DNA of 64,000 bases from Gallionellales bacterium GWA2_60_18 (GCA_001801105.1 MGWS01000008.1:62001-126000), one strand, 5' to 3'. Shown: positions 45,185-55,210, counted from the first letter of the stretch. Numbers and translations are program-made. Notes: generated by a model from the sequence alone, not told the origin.

Positions 45185-47746
45185 TTACAGCCAGCGCATC
45201 ATGCCCATCTCGAACTGATGAGTCAGCAAATCGTGATACGGGTAGGCGCGAATGCGGTATTCCAGCTTGCCGCATTGGTCCGGTTGCACCTCGGCGGCGA
45301 AGATGCTTTCGCCCGCATCGGTCGCCGTGCCGGTGAATTCGAAGCGGTGGTGGCGTTCGAGATGGAGTTGCGTCCTCCGGGTCTCGAATCCCATCAATGT
45401 CTCCACCACTACGTCGCCCGGCAGCAGGCCGTTCAGGTCGATGGCCACCTCGATGCGCAAACCGTCGCCATAGGGTATCTCCTGTAGCGCCGAATCCAGC
45501 CGGCGCAGCGCAACTCCTGTCCAGGCCTCGCGGACGCGCGCCTTCCAGTCAGCGATGGCCTGCGAATTCTCGCACTGGTTCTGCTTGTACAGCCGATGCT
45601 GCTTGGTGGCGGGCAGATAGCATTTGATGAGGTACTCGCCCACCATGCGCTTGGAGTTGAAGCGCGGCAGGATGGTGGCCATCGAACGCTTGGCCGTCTT
45701 CACCCAGTTCGGCGAGAACCCCATGTCGCCATGGCCGTAGTACAGCGGCACCACTTGATCCTGCAACAGCTCGTACAGGGTGCGGCCTTCCTCGCGGGTG
45801 CGCGCCTCTTCGCTCAGCGATTCCGAGACCGGCTTGATCGCCCAGCCGTTCCTGCCGTCGTAGCCCTCGCCCCACCAGCCGTCCAGCACGGACAGGTTGA
45901 TCGCGCCGTTGATGCCGGCCTTCATGCCGGAAGTGCCGCTCGCCTCCAGCGGATAGAGCGGGTTGTTCAGCCACACGTCCACGCCGGAAACCAGCTTGCG
46001 CGACAGCGCGAGGTCGTAGCCCTCCACCAGCAATATCTTGCCGATGAATTCCGGCATCCTGGATATCTGCGTGATGCGGCGGATCAGGTCCTGGCCGGGA
46101 ACATCGGCGGGGTGCGCCTTGCCGGCGAAGACGAACACCACCGGGCGCTCCGGGTTGTTCAGTATCTCGCGCAGCCAGTTGAGGTCGCCGAACAGCATGG
46201 TCGCGCGTTTGTAGGTGGCAAAGCGGCGCGCGAAGCCGATGGTGAGGATGTTGGGATTGTCCGGATTGACATATTTGAGCAGCCGGTCCAGGTGCGCCTC
46301 GGAACCGTGGTTGCGGAAGTGCTGTGCGCTGATGCGCTCGCGCACCATGTTGAGCATCTTGGCCTTCAGTGTCTGGTGCACGCTCCAAAACAGGTGGTCC
46401 GGGATGTCGTCGACGCCTTCCCAGAACTCCACGTCGTTCATGCGCGCGCTCCATTCCGAGCCGAGATGGCGCTCCAGCGCCTCGATCCATTCCGTGGCGA
46501 GGAAGGTCGGCACATGCACCCCGTTGGTAACGTAGGTCATCGGGTTCTCGCTGTGCTGTATCTCCTGCCACATGTCGCCGCAGATGTTCGCCGAGACGTC
46601 GCCGTGGATGCGCGAAACGCCGTTGTTGTAGCGCGTGCCGCGTATCGCCAGCGCGGTCATGTTGAAATCGGGGCTGCCCGAAATACGCCCGAGCGCGAGG
46701 AAACCGTTGCGCTCCAGCTTGAGTTGCGGGTAATAGTCCGCGAAATAATGCTGCATCATGTCTTCGCTGAAGTGGTCGTGCCCCGCCGGCACCGGAGTGT
46801 GCGTGGTGAACGCGGTGTTGGCGGCGACGCATTCGAGCGCGGCAGCGAAATCCAGTCCGTCGTCGGCGATCTTCTGGCGGATGCGTTCCAGGATCAGAAA
46901 GGCCGCGTGCCCCTCGTTGATGTGCCATGCCGTGGGTCTCAGGCCGAGTTCGCGCAAAGCTCCCACCCCGCCGATGCCGAGCACGATCTCCTGTTCGATG
47001 CGCATCGCCTTGTCGCCGCCGTACAGGCGGTGCGTGATGTCGCGGTCGTGCGCGCTGTTGCTTTCCAGGTCGGTGTCCAGCAGGTATAGCGTGATGTGCC
47101 CCACCCTGGCCTGCCATATCTTGATGTTCAGCTTGCGTCCCGGCAGGTTCACCGAGGTATGGGCCTCGGTTCCGTCCGGACGTCTCGCCGGGGCGATGGG
47201 GAGGTCGTCGAAACTGGAATCGCTGTTGCTGGCGATCTGGTTGCCATCGCTGTCTATGGTCTGATGGAAATAACCCTGACGGTACAGCAGCCCGATGCCG
47301 ACGAACGGCAGACGCAGGTCGCTGGCCGCCTTGCAGTGGTCTCCCGCCAGGATGCCGAGGCCGCCCGAATAGATCGGGAAGCTCTCGTGAAAACCGAACT
47401 CGGCGCAGAAATAGGCCACCAGATCGTCCTTGCGCAGCCAGTCCGAGCCGCTCGGCGGCAAGGTGTATTCGTGATAGGTATCGTAGGCCGCCAGCACGCG
47501 GTTGAGATTGCCGATGAACACCTCGTCTTCCGCCGCATCTAGCAGGCGCTGCTCGTTCACGCGCTTCAGGAACGCCTTCGGATTTTGCCCGCATGCCCAC
47601 CACAGCCCCGGATGCAGGCGTGTGAACAGCGCGCGGGTCGGACGATCCCAGCTATACCAGAGGTTGTTGGCGAGTTCTTCGAGACGGGCAAGACGCGCGG
47701 GAATCTTCGGGCGCACCCGCAGGATGTAGGCAGTGCTTTTTTCCAT
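45185..47746 (-). CDS. glgP: Alpha-glucan phosphorylase (short GT35 type with DUF3417)
   Basis: An 853-aa phosphorylase releasing glucose-1-phosphate from glycogen or maltodextrin. It begins with a DUF3417-type domain (ARLARLEELANNLWYSWDRPTRALFTRL), followed by the GT35 catalytic part (SGGLGILAGDHCKAASDLRLPFVGIG, WHINEGHAAFL, GFARRFATYKRATMLF) and the PLP-site region ASGTSGMKAGINGAINLSVLDGWW. This branch differs from the classical enzyme encoded at 52.3 kb. ATG 47746 is chosen; a TTG at 47758 is possible. Neither has a clear ribosome-binding site. Confidence 0.94.
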   Translation of the reverse strand: MEKSTAYILRVRPKIPARLARLEELANNLWYSWDRPTRALFTRLHPGLWWACGQNPKAFLKRVNEQRLLDAAEDEVFIGNLNRVLAAYDTYHEYTLPPSGSDWLRKDDLVAYFCAEFGFHESFPIYSGGLGILAGDHCKAASDLRLPFVGIGLLYRQGYFHQTIDSDGNQIASNSDSSFDDLPIAPARRPDGTEAHTSVNLPGRKLNIKIWQARVGHITLYLLDTDLESNSAHDRDITHRLYGGDKAMRIEQEIVLGIGGVGALRELGLRPTAWHINEGHAAFLILERIRQKIADDGLDFAAALECVAANTAFTTHTPVPAGHDHFSEDMMQHYFADYYPQLKLERNGFLALGRISGSPDFNMTALAIRGTRYNNGVSRIHGDVSANICGDMWQEIQHSENPMTYVTNGVHVPTFLATEWIEALERHLGSEWSARMNDVEFWEGVDDIPDHLFWSVHQTLKAKMLNMVRERISAQHFRNHGSEAHLDRLLKYVNPDNPNILTIGFARRFATYKRATMLFGDLNWLREILNNPERPVVFVFAGKAHPADVPGQDLIRRITQISRMPEFIGKILLVEGYDLALSRKLVSGVDVWLNNPLYPLEASGTSGMKAGINGAINLSVLDGWWGEGYDGRNGWAIKPVSESLSEEARTREEGRTLYELLQDQVVPLYYGHGDMGFSPNWVKTAKRSMATILPRFNSKRMVGEYLIKCYLPATKQHRLYKQNQCENSQAIADWKARVREAWTGVALRRLDSALQEIPYGDGLRIEVAIDLNGLLPGDVVVETLMGFETRRTQLHLERHHRFEFTGTATDAGESIFAAEVQPDQCGKLEYRIRAYPYHDLLTHQFEMGMMRWL

Positions 47747-47832
47747 GGGGCAATTCAACCATTCAACAACCGGAATATCAATTCAGCAAGGCTGACAGTT
47801 TATCGCAAGCATTCACGGCAAACCGGCAGAAA

Positions 47833-48843
47833 TCAGCTTTTCTCGTGATGGCCGCCGAACTCGAAACGCAAGGCTGAAAGCAGCTTGTCGGCATAATCCA
47901 CCTCGCCGCGCGACGAGAAGCGGCTGAACAATGCGGCAGCCAGCACCGGGGCTGGCGTGCCGGACTCGATCGCGGCGATGCTGGTCCAGCGTCCCTCGCC
48001 GGAATCGGATACCCGCCCGCTGAAATCCTTGAGTTCGGTATCGCTTCTCAATGCATGCGCGGTCAGGTCGAGCAGCCAGGAACCCACCACGCTGCCGCGC
48101 CGCCACAGTTCGGCGACCTCGGCGACATCGATGTCATAGCGGAACATCTCCGGCTCGCGCAACGGCGTGGTCTCCGCATCCGCCTGACGCTCGATGCCGC
48201 CCACGTTGGCATGGCGCAGCAGGTTGAAGCCCTCGGCATAGGCCGCCATCAGGCCGTACTCGATGCCGTTATGCACCATCTTGACGAAATGCCCGGCCCC
48301 CTCCGGGCCGCAGTGCAGATAGCCCTCTTCCGCCGTGCTGGGCGCGCCCTCGCAGCCATCTGTGCGCGGCGCCGTCTTGACGCCGGGCGCCAGCGCGGCG
48401 AACACCGGTTGCAGGCGGGCGACGGCCTGCGACTTGCCGCCTATCATCAGGCAATAACCGCGCTCCAGCCCCCATACGCCGCCGCTCACGCCGACATCGA
48501 CATAGTGGATGCCCTTGGCGGAAAGCCGTCCCGCGCGCAGGATATCGTCCTTGTAGTAGGAATTGCCGCCGTCGATCAGGATGTCTTCCGGCGACAGCAT
48601 CGGCGTCAGTTCGGCGATGCTGGCATCCACCACCGCAGCCGGCAGCATCAGCCAGACTGCGCGCGGCGCGGCCAGTTTGTTCAGCATATCCTGCACGCTG
48701 GAAGCGGCGACCGCGCCTTCGGCAACCAGCGCCTGCGCCACCTCGGCGTTGCGGTCATACACCACGCATTGGTGCCCGGCACGCTGCAAACGGCGCACCA
48801 TGTTTGCTCCCATACGCCCCAACCCTATCAATCCGATCTGCAT
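47833..48843 (-). CDS. gnd: 6-phosphogluconate dehydrogenase, short form
   Basis: Oxidative decarboxylation of 6-phosphogluconate to ribulose-5-phosphate. The 336-aa product has the Rossmann loop GLGRMG (7-12), GNSYYKDD, and the catalytic [15 protein letters not shown]. It is much shorter than the ~470-aa E. coli type and matches the short form (GntZ/YqeC type), which is often NAD-preferring. It follows pgl after 33 nt. The spacer to glgP (86 nt) shows nothing notable. Confidence 0.94.
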   Translation of the reverse strand: MQIGLIGLGRMGANMVRRLQRAGHQCVVYDRNAEVAQALVAEGAVAASSVQDMLNKLAAPRAVWLMLPAAVVDASIAELTPMLSPEDILIDGGNSYYKDDILRAGRLSAKGIHYVDVGVSGGVWGLERGYCLMIGGKSQAVARLQPVFAALAPGVKTAPRTDGCEGAPSTAEEGYLHCGPEGAGHFVKMVHNGIEYGLMAAYAEGFNLLRHANVGGIERQADAETTPLREPEMFRYDIDVAEVAELWRRGSVVGSWLLDLTAHALRSDTELKDFSGRVSDSGEGRWTSIAAIESGTPAPVLAAALFSRFSSRGEVDYADKLLSALRFEFGGHHEKS

Positions 48844-48876
48844 GTTCAGCTCTCCCTTTGTAAGTTTTTGTTGGTT

Positions 48877-49572
48877 TCAAGTAGCCGGCAATGCGGCACG
48901 GTCCAGATGCCACTCGGCATCCGGTACACGCGCCGCAGGCAATTTTTCTCCCTGCGCTATCCGCAGCAACGCATCGCGCTTGCCGCTGCCCGCCACCAGA
49001 AAAATCTTGTGGCGCGCCGCGCTCAACACCTCCTGCCCCAGCGAGACCCGCTCCGGAGGAGGTTTGGGCGCACCGAACACCGCCACTGCGAGAGCCGTGC
49101 CTTCCGTCGCTGGATTGCCCGGAAACAGGCTGGCCGTATGCCCATCCTCGCCCATGCCCAGCAACACCAAGTCGAGCGGTATGACCTGCTGCAGCAGCGC
49201 TGCGTAGCTGTCCGCCGCCTGGTTCGGGTTCAGTGCGGCAGGAATAGCGTGGATGTTCGCCGGTGGAATGGCGACATGTTGCAGCAGGGCTTCGCGCGCC
49301 ATGGTGTCGTTGCGTTGCGGATCGCCTGCGGGCAGGCAGCGTTCGTCGCCGAAAAATATCTCGACATGCGCCCAATCGACCGCAAGACCGCGCAGTTTTT
49401 CGTAACAGCGGCGCGGGGTCTCGCCCCCGGCCAGGGCGACGCGAAACACCCCGCGCGCGGCAATCGCCTGCTGCGCCAGTTCGGCCACACGCTGCGCGAC
49501 CGCTGCGCTTAGCCCGTCGATATCGTCATGCACGAACACCTCCCGTGCTCCCGGCAGATTAAATTCGTTCAC
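48877..49572 (-). CDS. pgl: 6-phosphogluconolactonase (DevB type)
   Basis: Hydrolyses 6-phosphogluconolactone, the product of Zwf. The 231-aa protein belongs to the NagB-like lactonase family: VALAGGETPRRCYEKL, VEIFFGDERCLPAGDPQRND, and DLVLLGMGEDGHTASLFPG are its signatures. The start overlaps the glk stop codon by 4 nt, so translation is coupled. Its place between glk and gnd fits an oxidative pentose phosphate operon. Confidence 0.95.
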   Translation of the reverse strand: MNEFNLPGAREVFVHDDIDGLSAAVAQRVAELAQQAIAARGVFRVALAGGETPRRCYEKLRGLAVDWAHVEIFFGDERCLPAGDPQRNDTMAREALLQHVAIPPANIHAIPAALNPNQAADSYAALLQQVIPLDLVLLGMGEDGHTASLFPGNPATEGTALAVAVFGAPKPPPERVSLGQEVLSAARHKIFLVAGSGKRDALLRIAQGEKLPAARVPDAEWHLDRAALPAT

Positions 49573-50561
49573 GCCATCCCTCCGGCCAGTTGCGCGGCGC
49601 GCAGTGCCGCTCCATACAATGCGCCACGCTCGTTCAGTATCACCCTGACCGGCATGGCTTCCAGCAGCGGCCTCATCCTGCCCTTATCGAGGAAGGCTTC
49701 CATGAAAGTGCCGTTCTGCAACAGCGGCAGTATCTTCGGCGCAATGCCGCCGCCCAGATAGAGACCACCACGACTCATCGTCTTGAGCGCCAGGTTGCCC
49801 GCTTCCGCGCCATACAGGCGCACGAACCATTCAAGCGCCTCGACGCAGATTTCATCGCGTCCGGTCAACGCCGCATCGGCGATCGCCGCAGCCGCATCCC
49901 CGCCGCGCATCTGCCCGTCCAGCCAATCCGGCGCGGCAACATGGTGATGGATACGCAGGAATTCATGCAGAACGGGCAATCCCGTGCCGGACACGACACG
50001 CTCCCAGCTGACATGCCGATAGCGCTGATGCAGATAATCCAGCAAGGCCATGTCCAGCTCGTTCGCCGGGCTGAAACTGGCATGCCCGCCTTCGCTGGAA
50101 AACGGATGGTGGCGCTGCCCATCCCAATACAGGCCGGCCTCGCCCAGGCCCGTGCCGGCGGCGATCACCGCGGCATTGCCGCAGGCATCCGCTGCGCCGG
50201 GCTGCAGCGTCGAAAAATCGTGTTGCTCCAGCGCCGCCAGGCCGTGGGCGACCGCTTCCAGATCATTGAGCAAAGTGCAGTGTGCGAAACCGAAACGCTG
50301 TTGCAGCGCGTCGGCATCGATACTCCAGGGAAGGTTGGTGGTTTGCACCGCGCGCCCGTTGACCGGGCCGGCGATCCCGATGCCCGCGTGCAGCGGCACA
50401 TCGGCAATGCCCGACAGGAACTCCTCCAGCAACCGCTCGAATGTGGCGTAATCGCGGCTCGGGAATGCGACCTCATGCGCAACCCTCACCTGCGTGCCCT
50501 GTATTTCGGCAACGGCAAGGCGCGTCTTGGTACCGCCGATATCGCCCGCCAGAAAAATCAT
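49569..50561 (-). CDS. glk: Glucokinase
   Basis: ATP-dependent phosphorylation of glucose, feeding both the pentose phosphate and glycogen branches. The 330-aa product starts MIFLAGDIGGTKTRLAVAE with the phosphate-binding DIGGTKTR and has PVNGRAVQTTNLPW, LLNDLEAVAHGL and GTGLGEAGL. ATG 50561 is fixed by this N terminus; longer starts run into the repeat upstream. No Shine-Dalgarno sequence is present, and the 7-nt-unit repeat ends 6 nt before the ATG. Confidence 0.95.
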   Translation of the reverse strand: MIFLAGDIGGTKTRLAVAEIQGTQVRVAHEVAFPSRDYATFERLLEEFLSGIADVPLHAGIGIAGPVNGRAVQTTNLPWSIDADALQQRFGFAHCTLLNDLEAVAHGLAALEQHDFSTLQPGAADACGNAAVIAAGTGLGEAGLYWDGQRHHPFSSEGGHASFSPANELDMALLDYLHQRYRHVSWERVVSGTGLPVLHEFLRIHHHVAAPDWLDGQMRGGDAAAAIADAALTGRDEICVEALEWFVRLYGAEAGNLALKTMSRGGLYLGGGIAPKILPLLQNGTFMEAFLDKGRMRPLLEAMPVRVILNERGALYGAALRAAQLAGGMA

Positions 50562-50567
50562 GGGCGG

Positions 50568-50655
50568 GTAGCCAGTAGCTGGTTGCCGGTAGTAGAAAGA
50601 AAACGCACGTAGCGCGTCAAGACAGCTACACGCCACCCGCTACCAGCTACCGGCT
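50568..50655. repeat. Inverted repeat built of 7-nt units, upstream of glk (copy C)
   Basis: On the plus strand the left arm is GTAGCCA, GTAGCTG, GTTGCCG, GTAGTAG (50568-50595). The right arm, to 50655, reads as heptads related to GCTACCA, GCTACCG. The arms pair imperfectly around a ~38-nt loop. The consensus differs from copies A and B, but period, pairing and position before a start codon are the same. Confidence 0.7.
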
Positions 50656-50670
50656 CGAATCTCCCCATGC

Positions 50671-52176
50671 TCAGTATGCCTGCAAGTCCGCCCCGGCCAA
50701 TTCCAGGGAATGCCGCCAGAACTGGTCATCGCGGTCGAACAGGCGGTAGGTACCGCGCGGCCCCCAACTGCCCGCCGGATAGGTACTGATGAAGTCGCGC
50801 TCCATCGACCATACCTTGATGATCGGATCCACAACGCGCCAGGCCGCTTCCACCTCGTCGATGCGCAGGAACAGCGAATGGTCGCCCTGGATGACATCCA
50901 GCAGCAGGCCGGCATAGGCGTCAAAATCCTCATCCTTCTTCTGGCGGTAGGTGGCATCCAGGCTGATGGCGCGGGTGTGCAGATCCAGCCCCGGCACCTT
51001 GACCTGCATCTCCATTCTCATGCAATCGTTGGGCTGGATGCCGAGCATGATCCAGTTCGGCTGCGGCGGCCCTTGGCGCGAATGGCGCAGCAGATCCTGC
51101 GGTGGGTTCTTGAAGCGGATGCAGATCGCCGAGCTGCCCTCTGCCAGGCGCTTGCCGGTACGCAGGTAGAACGGCACACCTGCCCAGCGCCAGTTGTCGA
51201 CGAACAGTTTCAGCGCCGCGTAGGTTTCGGTGGTGCTGTCCTGCGGCACACCCGGCTCTTCCAGATAACCGTGGACCGGTTCGCCATTGATAGCGCCGCT
51301 GGCATACTGGCCGCGGAAGGCATGGGCATGCACCGAGTTCTGCGTGATCGGGCGTATCGCCCTCAATACTTTTACCTTCTCGTCGCGCAGGTGTTCGGCG
51401 CTCATCGTCACCGGCGGCTCCATCGCCACCAGCGCCATCAGTTGCAACAAGTGGCTCTGGATCATGTCGCGCAAGGCGCCCGAACCCTCGTAATAACCTG
51501 CGCGCCCCTCGACCCCCAGCGTCTCGGAATGGGTGATCTGCACATGGTCGATGTAATGGTTGTTCCACAACGGTTCCAGCAGCAAATTGGCGAAGCGGAA
51601 CACCATCACGTTCTGCACCGTGCCTTTGCCCAGGTAATGGTCGATACGGTAGATCTGCGGCTCGTTCAGATATTTGTACAAACTCATCTGCAGGGTCTGC
51701 GCGCTCAGCAGGTCATAGCCGAAAGGCTTTTCGATCACGACACGGCGCCAGCCAAGCTTCTCCTTGAGCAAACCGATGCCGCCCAGATGGTCGACGAACA
51801 CGGGAAATTCCGAGGGCGGCAGCGACATGTAAAAAGCCACATTGGGGGAGAACGCCGGATTCTCTTCCAGCATCTGCTGCAAACGCCGGTAGGCATCCGG
51901 ATCGTCCACCGGATTGGAGTGATAGTGCAGCCGCTGCTGGAATCGCTCGAACACCTCCTGGTCGTAGCCCTGCGGATATTTTTCCTTGAGCATGTTCTTG
52001 ACTTCGTCTATCCACTGCTCGCGGCTGCGCACGGCACGGCTCGCCGCCACGATGTTCATCTCCTGCGGCAAACGGTTGGCCATTTCGAGGCGGAACAGGG
52101 ATGGAATCAGCTTGACGCGCACCAGATTTCCGCCGGCGCCAAAAATGACCAAGGTACATGGTTCCAGAGTTTTCAT
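50671..52176 (-). CDS. zwf: Glucose-6-phosphate dehydrogenase
   Basis: First enzyme of the oxidative pentose phosphate pathway. The 501-aa product has EKPFG (149-153) and the substrate/catalytic RIDHYLGK (177-184) intact. The N-terminal cofactor loop reads FGAGGNLVRVKLIPSL where the common form is GxxGDLxxxKL, so Asp is replaced by Asn at residue 17. ATG 52176 is chosen because it starts at the conserved MKTLEPCTLVIFG and has AAGGACAGGC before it. First gene of the minus-strand zwf-glgA group; divergent from glgP2. Confidence 0.95.
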   Translation of the reverse strand: MKTLEPCTLVIFGAGGNLVRVKLIPSLFRLEMANRLPQEMNIVAASRAVRSREQWIDEVKNMLKEKYPQGYDQEVFERFQQRLHYHSNPVDDPDAYRRLQQMLEENPAFSPNVAFYMSLPPSEFPVFVDHLGGIGLLKEKLGWRRVVIEKPFGYDLLSAQTLQMSLYKYLNEPQIYRIDHYLGKGTVQNVMVFRFANLLLEPLWNNHYIDHVQITHSETLGVEGRAGYYEGSGALRDMIQSHLLQLMALVAMEPPVTMSAEHLRDEKVKVLRAIRPITQNSVHAHAFRGQYASGAINGEPVHGYLEEPGVPQDSTTETYAALKLFVDNWRWAGVPFYLRTGKRLAEGSSAICIRFKNPPQDLLRHSRQGPPQPNWIMLGIQPNDCMRMEMQVKVPGLDLHTRAISLDATYRQKKDEDFDAYAGLLLDVIQGDHSLFLRIDEVEAAWRVVDPIIKVWSMERDFISTYPAGSWGPRGTYRLFDRDDQFWRHSLELAGADLQAY

Positions 52177-52322
52177 GCCTGTCCTTTCGATTGAAGCCGC
52201 AGCATTGACGTTCGATATGGGTCGCATTCCGCGCTCGACCTTGCCGCGAATATTAGCACGCAATCCGGCTGCCGGCAGATGTCTGCTGCCCGCCCCGGCG
52301 GACAGGGACGACAAGGGGAAAA

Positions 52323-54830
52323 ATGTCTATACTGTCCGTCCGGGAGCGAGAGTCCAACATGTCAACAACATCAAACAATACCAAGCACGAACCCCTGCAT
52401 CTCAGCATGGACGCAGTCCAGCAGGCCATGCTCAACCACCTGATCTTTTCAGTCGGGAAAGACACCATCACCGCCACCGATCGCGACTGGTTCGTATCTC
52501 TGGCGAACGTGGTGCGCGACCGCCTGACCAAGCACTGGATGGAAACCATGCGCCGTTATTACGACAACGACGCCAAGCGGGTGTATTACCTGTCCATGGA
52601 ATTCCTGATCGGGCGCAGTCTGATGAACAGCGTGCTCAACATCGGTTTCCTCGACGAAGTGCGTCAGGCTTGCGTCGAAGCCGGGATCGTCCTCGACAAG
52701 GTGAAGGAACTGGAATTCGATGCGGCGCTCGGCAACGGCGGCCTCGGGCGGCTGGCCGCATGCTTCCTCGATTCCATGGCGACCGTCGGCCTGCCTGGCT
52801 ACGGCTACGGCATCCGCTACGAATACGGCATGTTCAACCAGCGGATCGAGGATGGTTGGCAGGTGGAACACCCGGACAACTGGCTGCGTTATGGCAACCC
52901 GTGGGAATTCGCCCGCCCGGAAGTACTCTATCCGGTCAAGTTCCACGGCCAGGTGGTGCAATACACCGACGAGCACGGCCTGATGCGCCACCACTGGATA
53001 GACACCGACGATGTCATGGCGATGGCCTACGATACGCCGATACCCGGCTACGGCCTCAAGACCGTCAACAACATGCGGCTGTGGTCGGCCAAGTCCTCGC
53101 GCGATTTCGACCTCCAGTATTTCAACGAGGGCAACTACATCAAGGCGGTGGAGGACAAGAACGAATCGGAGAACCTGTCCAAGGTGCTCTACCCGGACGA
53201 CACCACCGCAATGGGACGCGAGTTGCGCCTGAAACAGCAGTATTTCTTCGTCAGCGCCTCGTTGCAGGACATCCTTTACCGCTATCGCAAGCATCATGAA
53301 TCATTCGATGAATTGCCGAACCAGGTGGCGATCCAGCTCAACGACACCCACCCCGCCATTTCCATTCCCGAGCTGATGCGCCTGCTGATGGACATCCACC
53401 ACGTGGACTGGGATCGCGCCTGGGATATCACCACCCGCACCTTCGCCTACACCAACCACACGCTGATGCCGGAAGCGCTGGAAACCTGGCCGCTGGCCAT
53501 GTTCGAAGCGGTGCTGCCGCGCCACCTGCTGATCATCTATGAGATCAACCACCGCTTCCTCAAGCATGTGACGCATTGCTTCCCCGGCGACAGCGAATTG
53601 CTCAGACGCATTTCCATCATCGACGAGGCGCGCGGTCGGCGTGTGCGCATGGCACACCTAGCCATCGTCGGCAGCCACCGCGTCAACGGCGTGGCCAGGA
53701 TACATTCGGAATTGATGAGAACCACGATCTTTGCCGATTTCGACCGTGTCTATCCCGGCAAGCTGATCAACGTCACCAACGGCATCACCCCGCGCCTGTG
53801 GCTGAACCAGGCCAATCCGGGACTGGCCGGGTTGATCAGCGAAAACATCGGCAAGGACTGGATCACCGATCTGGCGCAACTGCGCCAACTGGACAAGCTG
53901 GCCGACGACCGCACCTTCCAGGACAGGTTCCGCGCCGTGAAACGCGCCAACAAGGAACGCCTCGCCAGGCTGGTGAAGGACAAGGTCAACATCGAGATCG
54001 ACCCGGACAGCCTGTTCGATATCCAGGTCAAGCGCATCCACGAATACAAGCGCCAGTTGCTCAACCTGCTGCACGTCATCACGCTGTACAACCGCATCCG
54101 CTCCAACCCGGCGGCGGAAGTCGTGCCGCGCACCGTGATCATCGCCGGCAAGGCGGCGCCCGGCTATGCCGCCGCAAAACTCATCATCAAGCTTGCCAAC
54201 AGTGTGGCGGACATCGTCAACAACGATCCGGCGGCGCGCGGCCTGCTCAAGCTGGTGTTCATCCCCAATTACGATGTAAGCACCGCCGGCGACATCATTC
54301 CCGCCGCCGACCTGTCCGAGCAGATATCCACCGCCGGCACCGAGGCATCGGGCACGGGCAACATGAAACTGTCGCTCAACGGCGCGCTGACCATCGGCAC
54401 GCTCGACGGCGCGAACATCGAAATCATGGAAGAAGTGGGGCAGGAGAATTTCTTCATTTTCGGGCTCGCCACGCATGAAGTCGCGGCGCTGCGCAGCTCG
54501 GGCTACAACCCGTGGGATTACTACCATGCCAACGGCGACCTGAAATGGGCACTGGACATGATCGCCTCGGGCTACTTCTCGCCCGAACAGCCTAACCTGT
54601 TCCAGCCCCTGACCAACAACCTCACCAACGGCGGCGACCACTACCTGTTGCTGGCCGACTATGCGTCCTACATCGCCGCACAGGAACGGGTGGAAAAATT
54701 GTATCGCGATCCGCAACAGTGGACGCGTTGCGCCATCCTCAACGTCGCCGGCATGGGGAAATTCTCCAGCGACCGCACCATCGGCGAATATGCCCGGAAC
54801 ATCTGGGATGCGAAGCCGGTGCTCAAGTAG
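52323..54830 (+). CDS. glgP: Glycogen phosphorylase, classical GT35 type
   Basis: An 835-aa PLP-dependent phosphorylase close in length and sequence to E. coli GlgP/MalP. Visible are AALGNGGLGRLAACFLDSMATVGLPGYGYGIRYEYG split along 125-160, LNDTHPAISIPELMRLL, NVTNGITPRLWL and the PLP-lysine region EASGTGNMKLSLNGALTIGTLDGAN. ATG 52323 has AAGGGG just upstream; ATG 52359 is an alternative. It reads away from zwf and shares a ~146-nt divergent promoter region with it, giving this locus two different glucan phosphorylases. Confidence 0.94.
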   Translation: MSILSVRERESNMSTTSNNTKHEPLHLSMDAVQQAMLNHLIFSVGKDTITATDRDWFVSLANVVRDRLTKHWMETMRRYYDNDAKRVYYLSMEFLIGRSLMNSVLNIGFLDEVRQACVEAGIVLDKVKELEFDAALGNGGLGRLAACFLDSMATVGLPGYGYGIRYEYGMFNQRIEDGWQVEHPDNWLRYGNPWEFARPEVLYPVKFHGQVVQYTDEHGLMRHHWIDTDDVMAMAYDTPIPGYGLKTVNNMRLWSAKSSRDFDLQYFNEGNYIKAVEDKNESENLSKVLYPDDTTAMGRELRLKQQYFFVSASLQDILYRYRKHHESFDELPNQVAIQLNDTHPAISIPELMRLLMDIHHVDWDRAWDITTRTFAYTNHTLMPEALETWPLAMFEAVLPRHLLIIYEINHRFLKHVTHCFPGDSELLRRISIIDEARGRRVRMAHLAIVGSHRVNGVARIHSELMRTTIFADFDRVYPGKLINVTNGITPRLWLNQANPGLAGLISENIGKDWITDLAQLRQLDKLADDRTFQDRFRAVKRANKERLARLVKDKVNIEIDPDSLFDIQVKRIHEYKRQLLNLLHVITLYNRIRSNPAAEVVPRTVIIAGKAAPGYAAAKLIIKLANSVADIVNNDPAARGLLKLVFIPNYDVSTAGDIIPAADLSEQISTAGTEASGTGNMKLSLNGALTIGTLDGANIEIMEEVGQENFFIFGLATHEVAALRSSGYNPWDYYHANGDLKWALDMIASGYFSPEQPNLFQPLTNNLTNGGDHYLLLADYASYIAAQERVEKLYRDPQQWTRCAILNVAGMGKFSSDRTIGEYARNIWDAKPVLK

Positions 54831-54901
54831 CGCAGGCGATTCCTCTGCATCTTGCCTGCACTGGCTGCCCGGGCATCTGAAAGCGGCATGGATATTGGCG
54901 G

Positions 54902-54993
54902 TGGTGCCCGGAGCCGGGGTCGAACCGGCACGGAGGTTTTACCCATCCGACGGATTTTAAGTCCGTTGTGTCTACCAATTTCACCACCCGGGC
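54902..54993 (-). tRNA. tRNA-Leu(TAA)
   Basis: The 92-nt class II tRNA has acceptor GCCCGGG/TCCGGGC, anticodon TAA in loop CTTAAAA, a long variable arm (CGGATGGGTAAAACCTCCG) and an encoded CCA. Last gene of the Gly-Cys-Leu cluster on the minus strand. Confidence 0.95.
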
Positions 54994-55000
54994 GGGGATT

Positions 55001-55074
55001 TGGAGGCGAGACCCGGAATCGAACCGGGATAGGCGGATTTGCAATCCGCTGCATAACCATTTTGCTATCTCGCC
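55001..55074 (-). tRNA. tRNA-Cys(GCA)
   Basis: The 74-nt sequence has acceptor GGCGAGA/TCTCGCC, anticodon GCA in loop TTGCAAA, T-arm GGTTCGATTCC and an encoded CCA. The 7-nt gap to tRNA-Leu implies joint transcription. Confidence 0.95.
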
Positions 55075-55134
55075 GTGATGCGGATCAACAGCCTGAAATG
55101 ATTGAGGGAAAGCTTGGATGCTTTCCCTCGGAAT

Positions 55135-55210
55135 TGGAGCGGGAGAAGAGTCTCGAACTCTCGACCTCAACCTTGGCAAGGTTGCGCTCTACCAACTGAG
55201 CTACTCCCGC
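55135..55210 (-). tRNA. tRNA-Gly(GCC)
   Basis: The 76-nt sequence has acceptor GCGGGAG/CTCCCGC, D-arm GCTCAGTTGGTAGAGC, anticodon GCC in loop TTGCCAA and an encoded CCA. A perfect 9-bp hairpin (GAGGGAAAG/CTTTCCCTC, 55104-55129) lies between it and tRNA-Cys and may guide processing. Confidence 0.95.
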
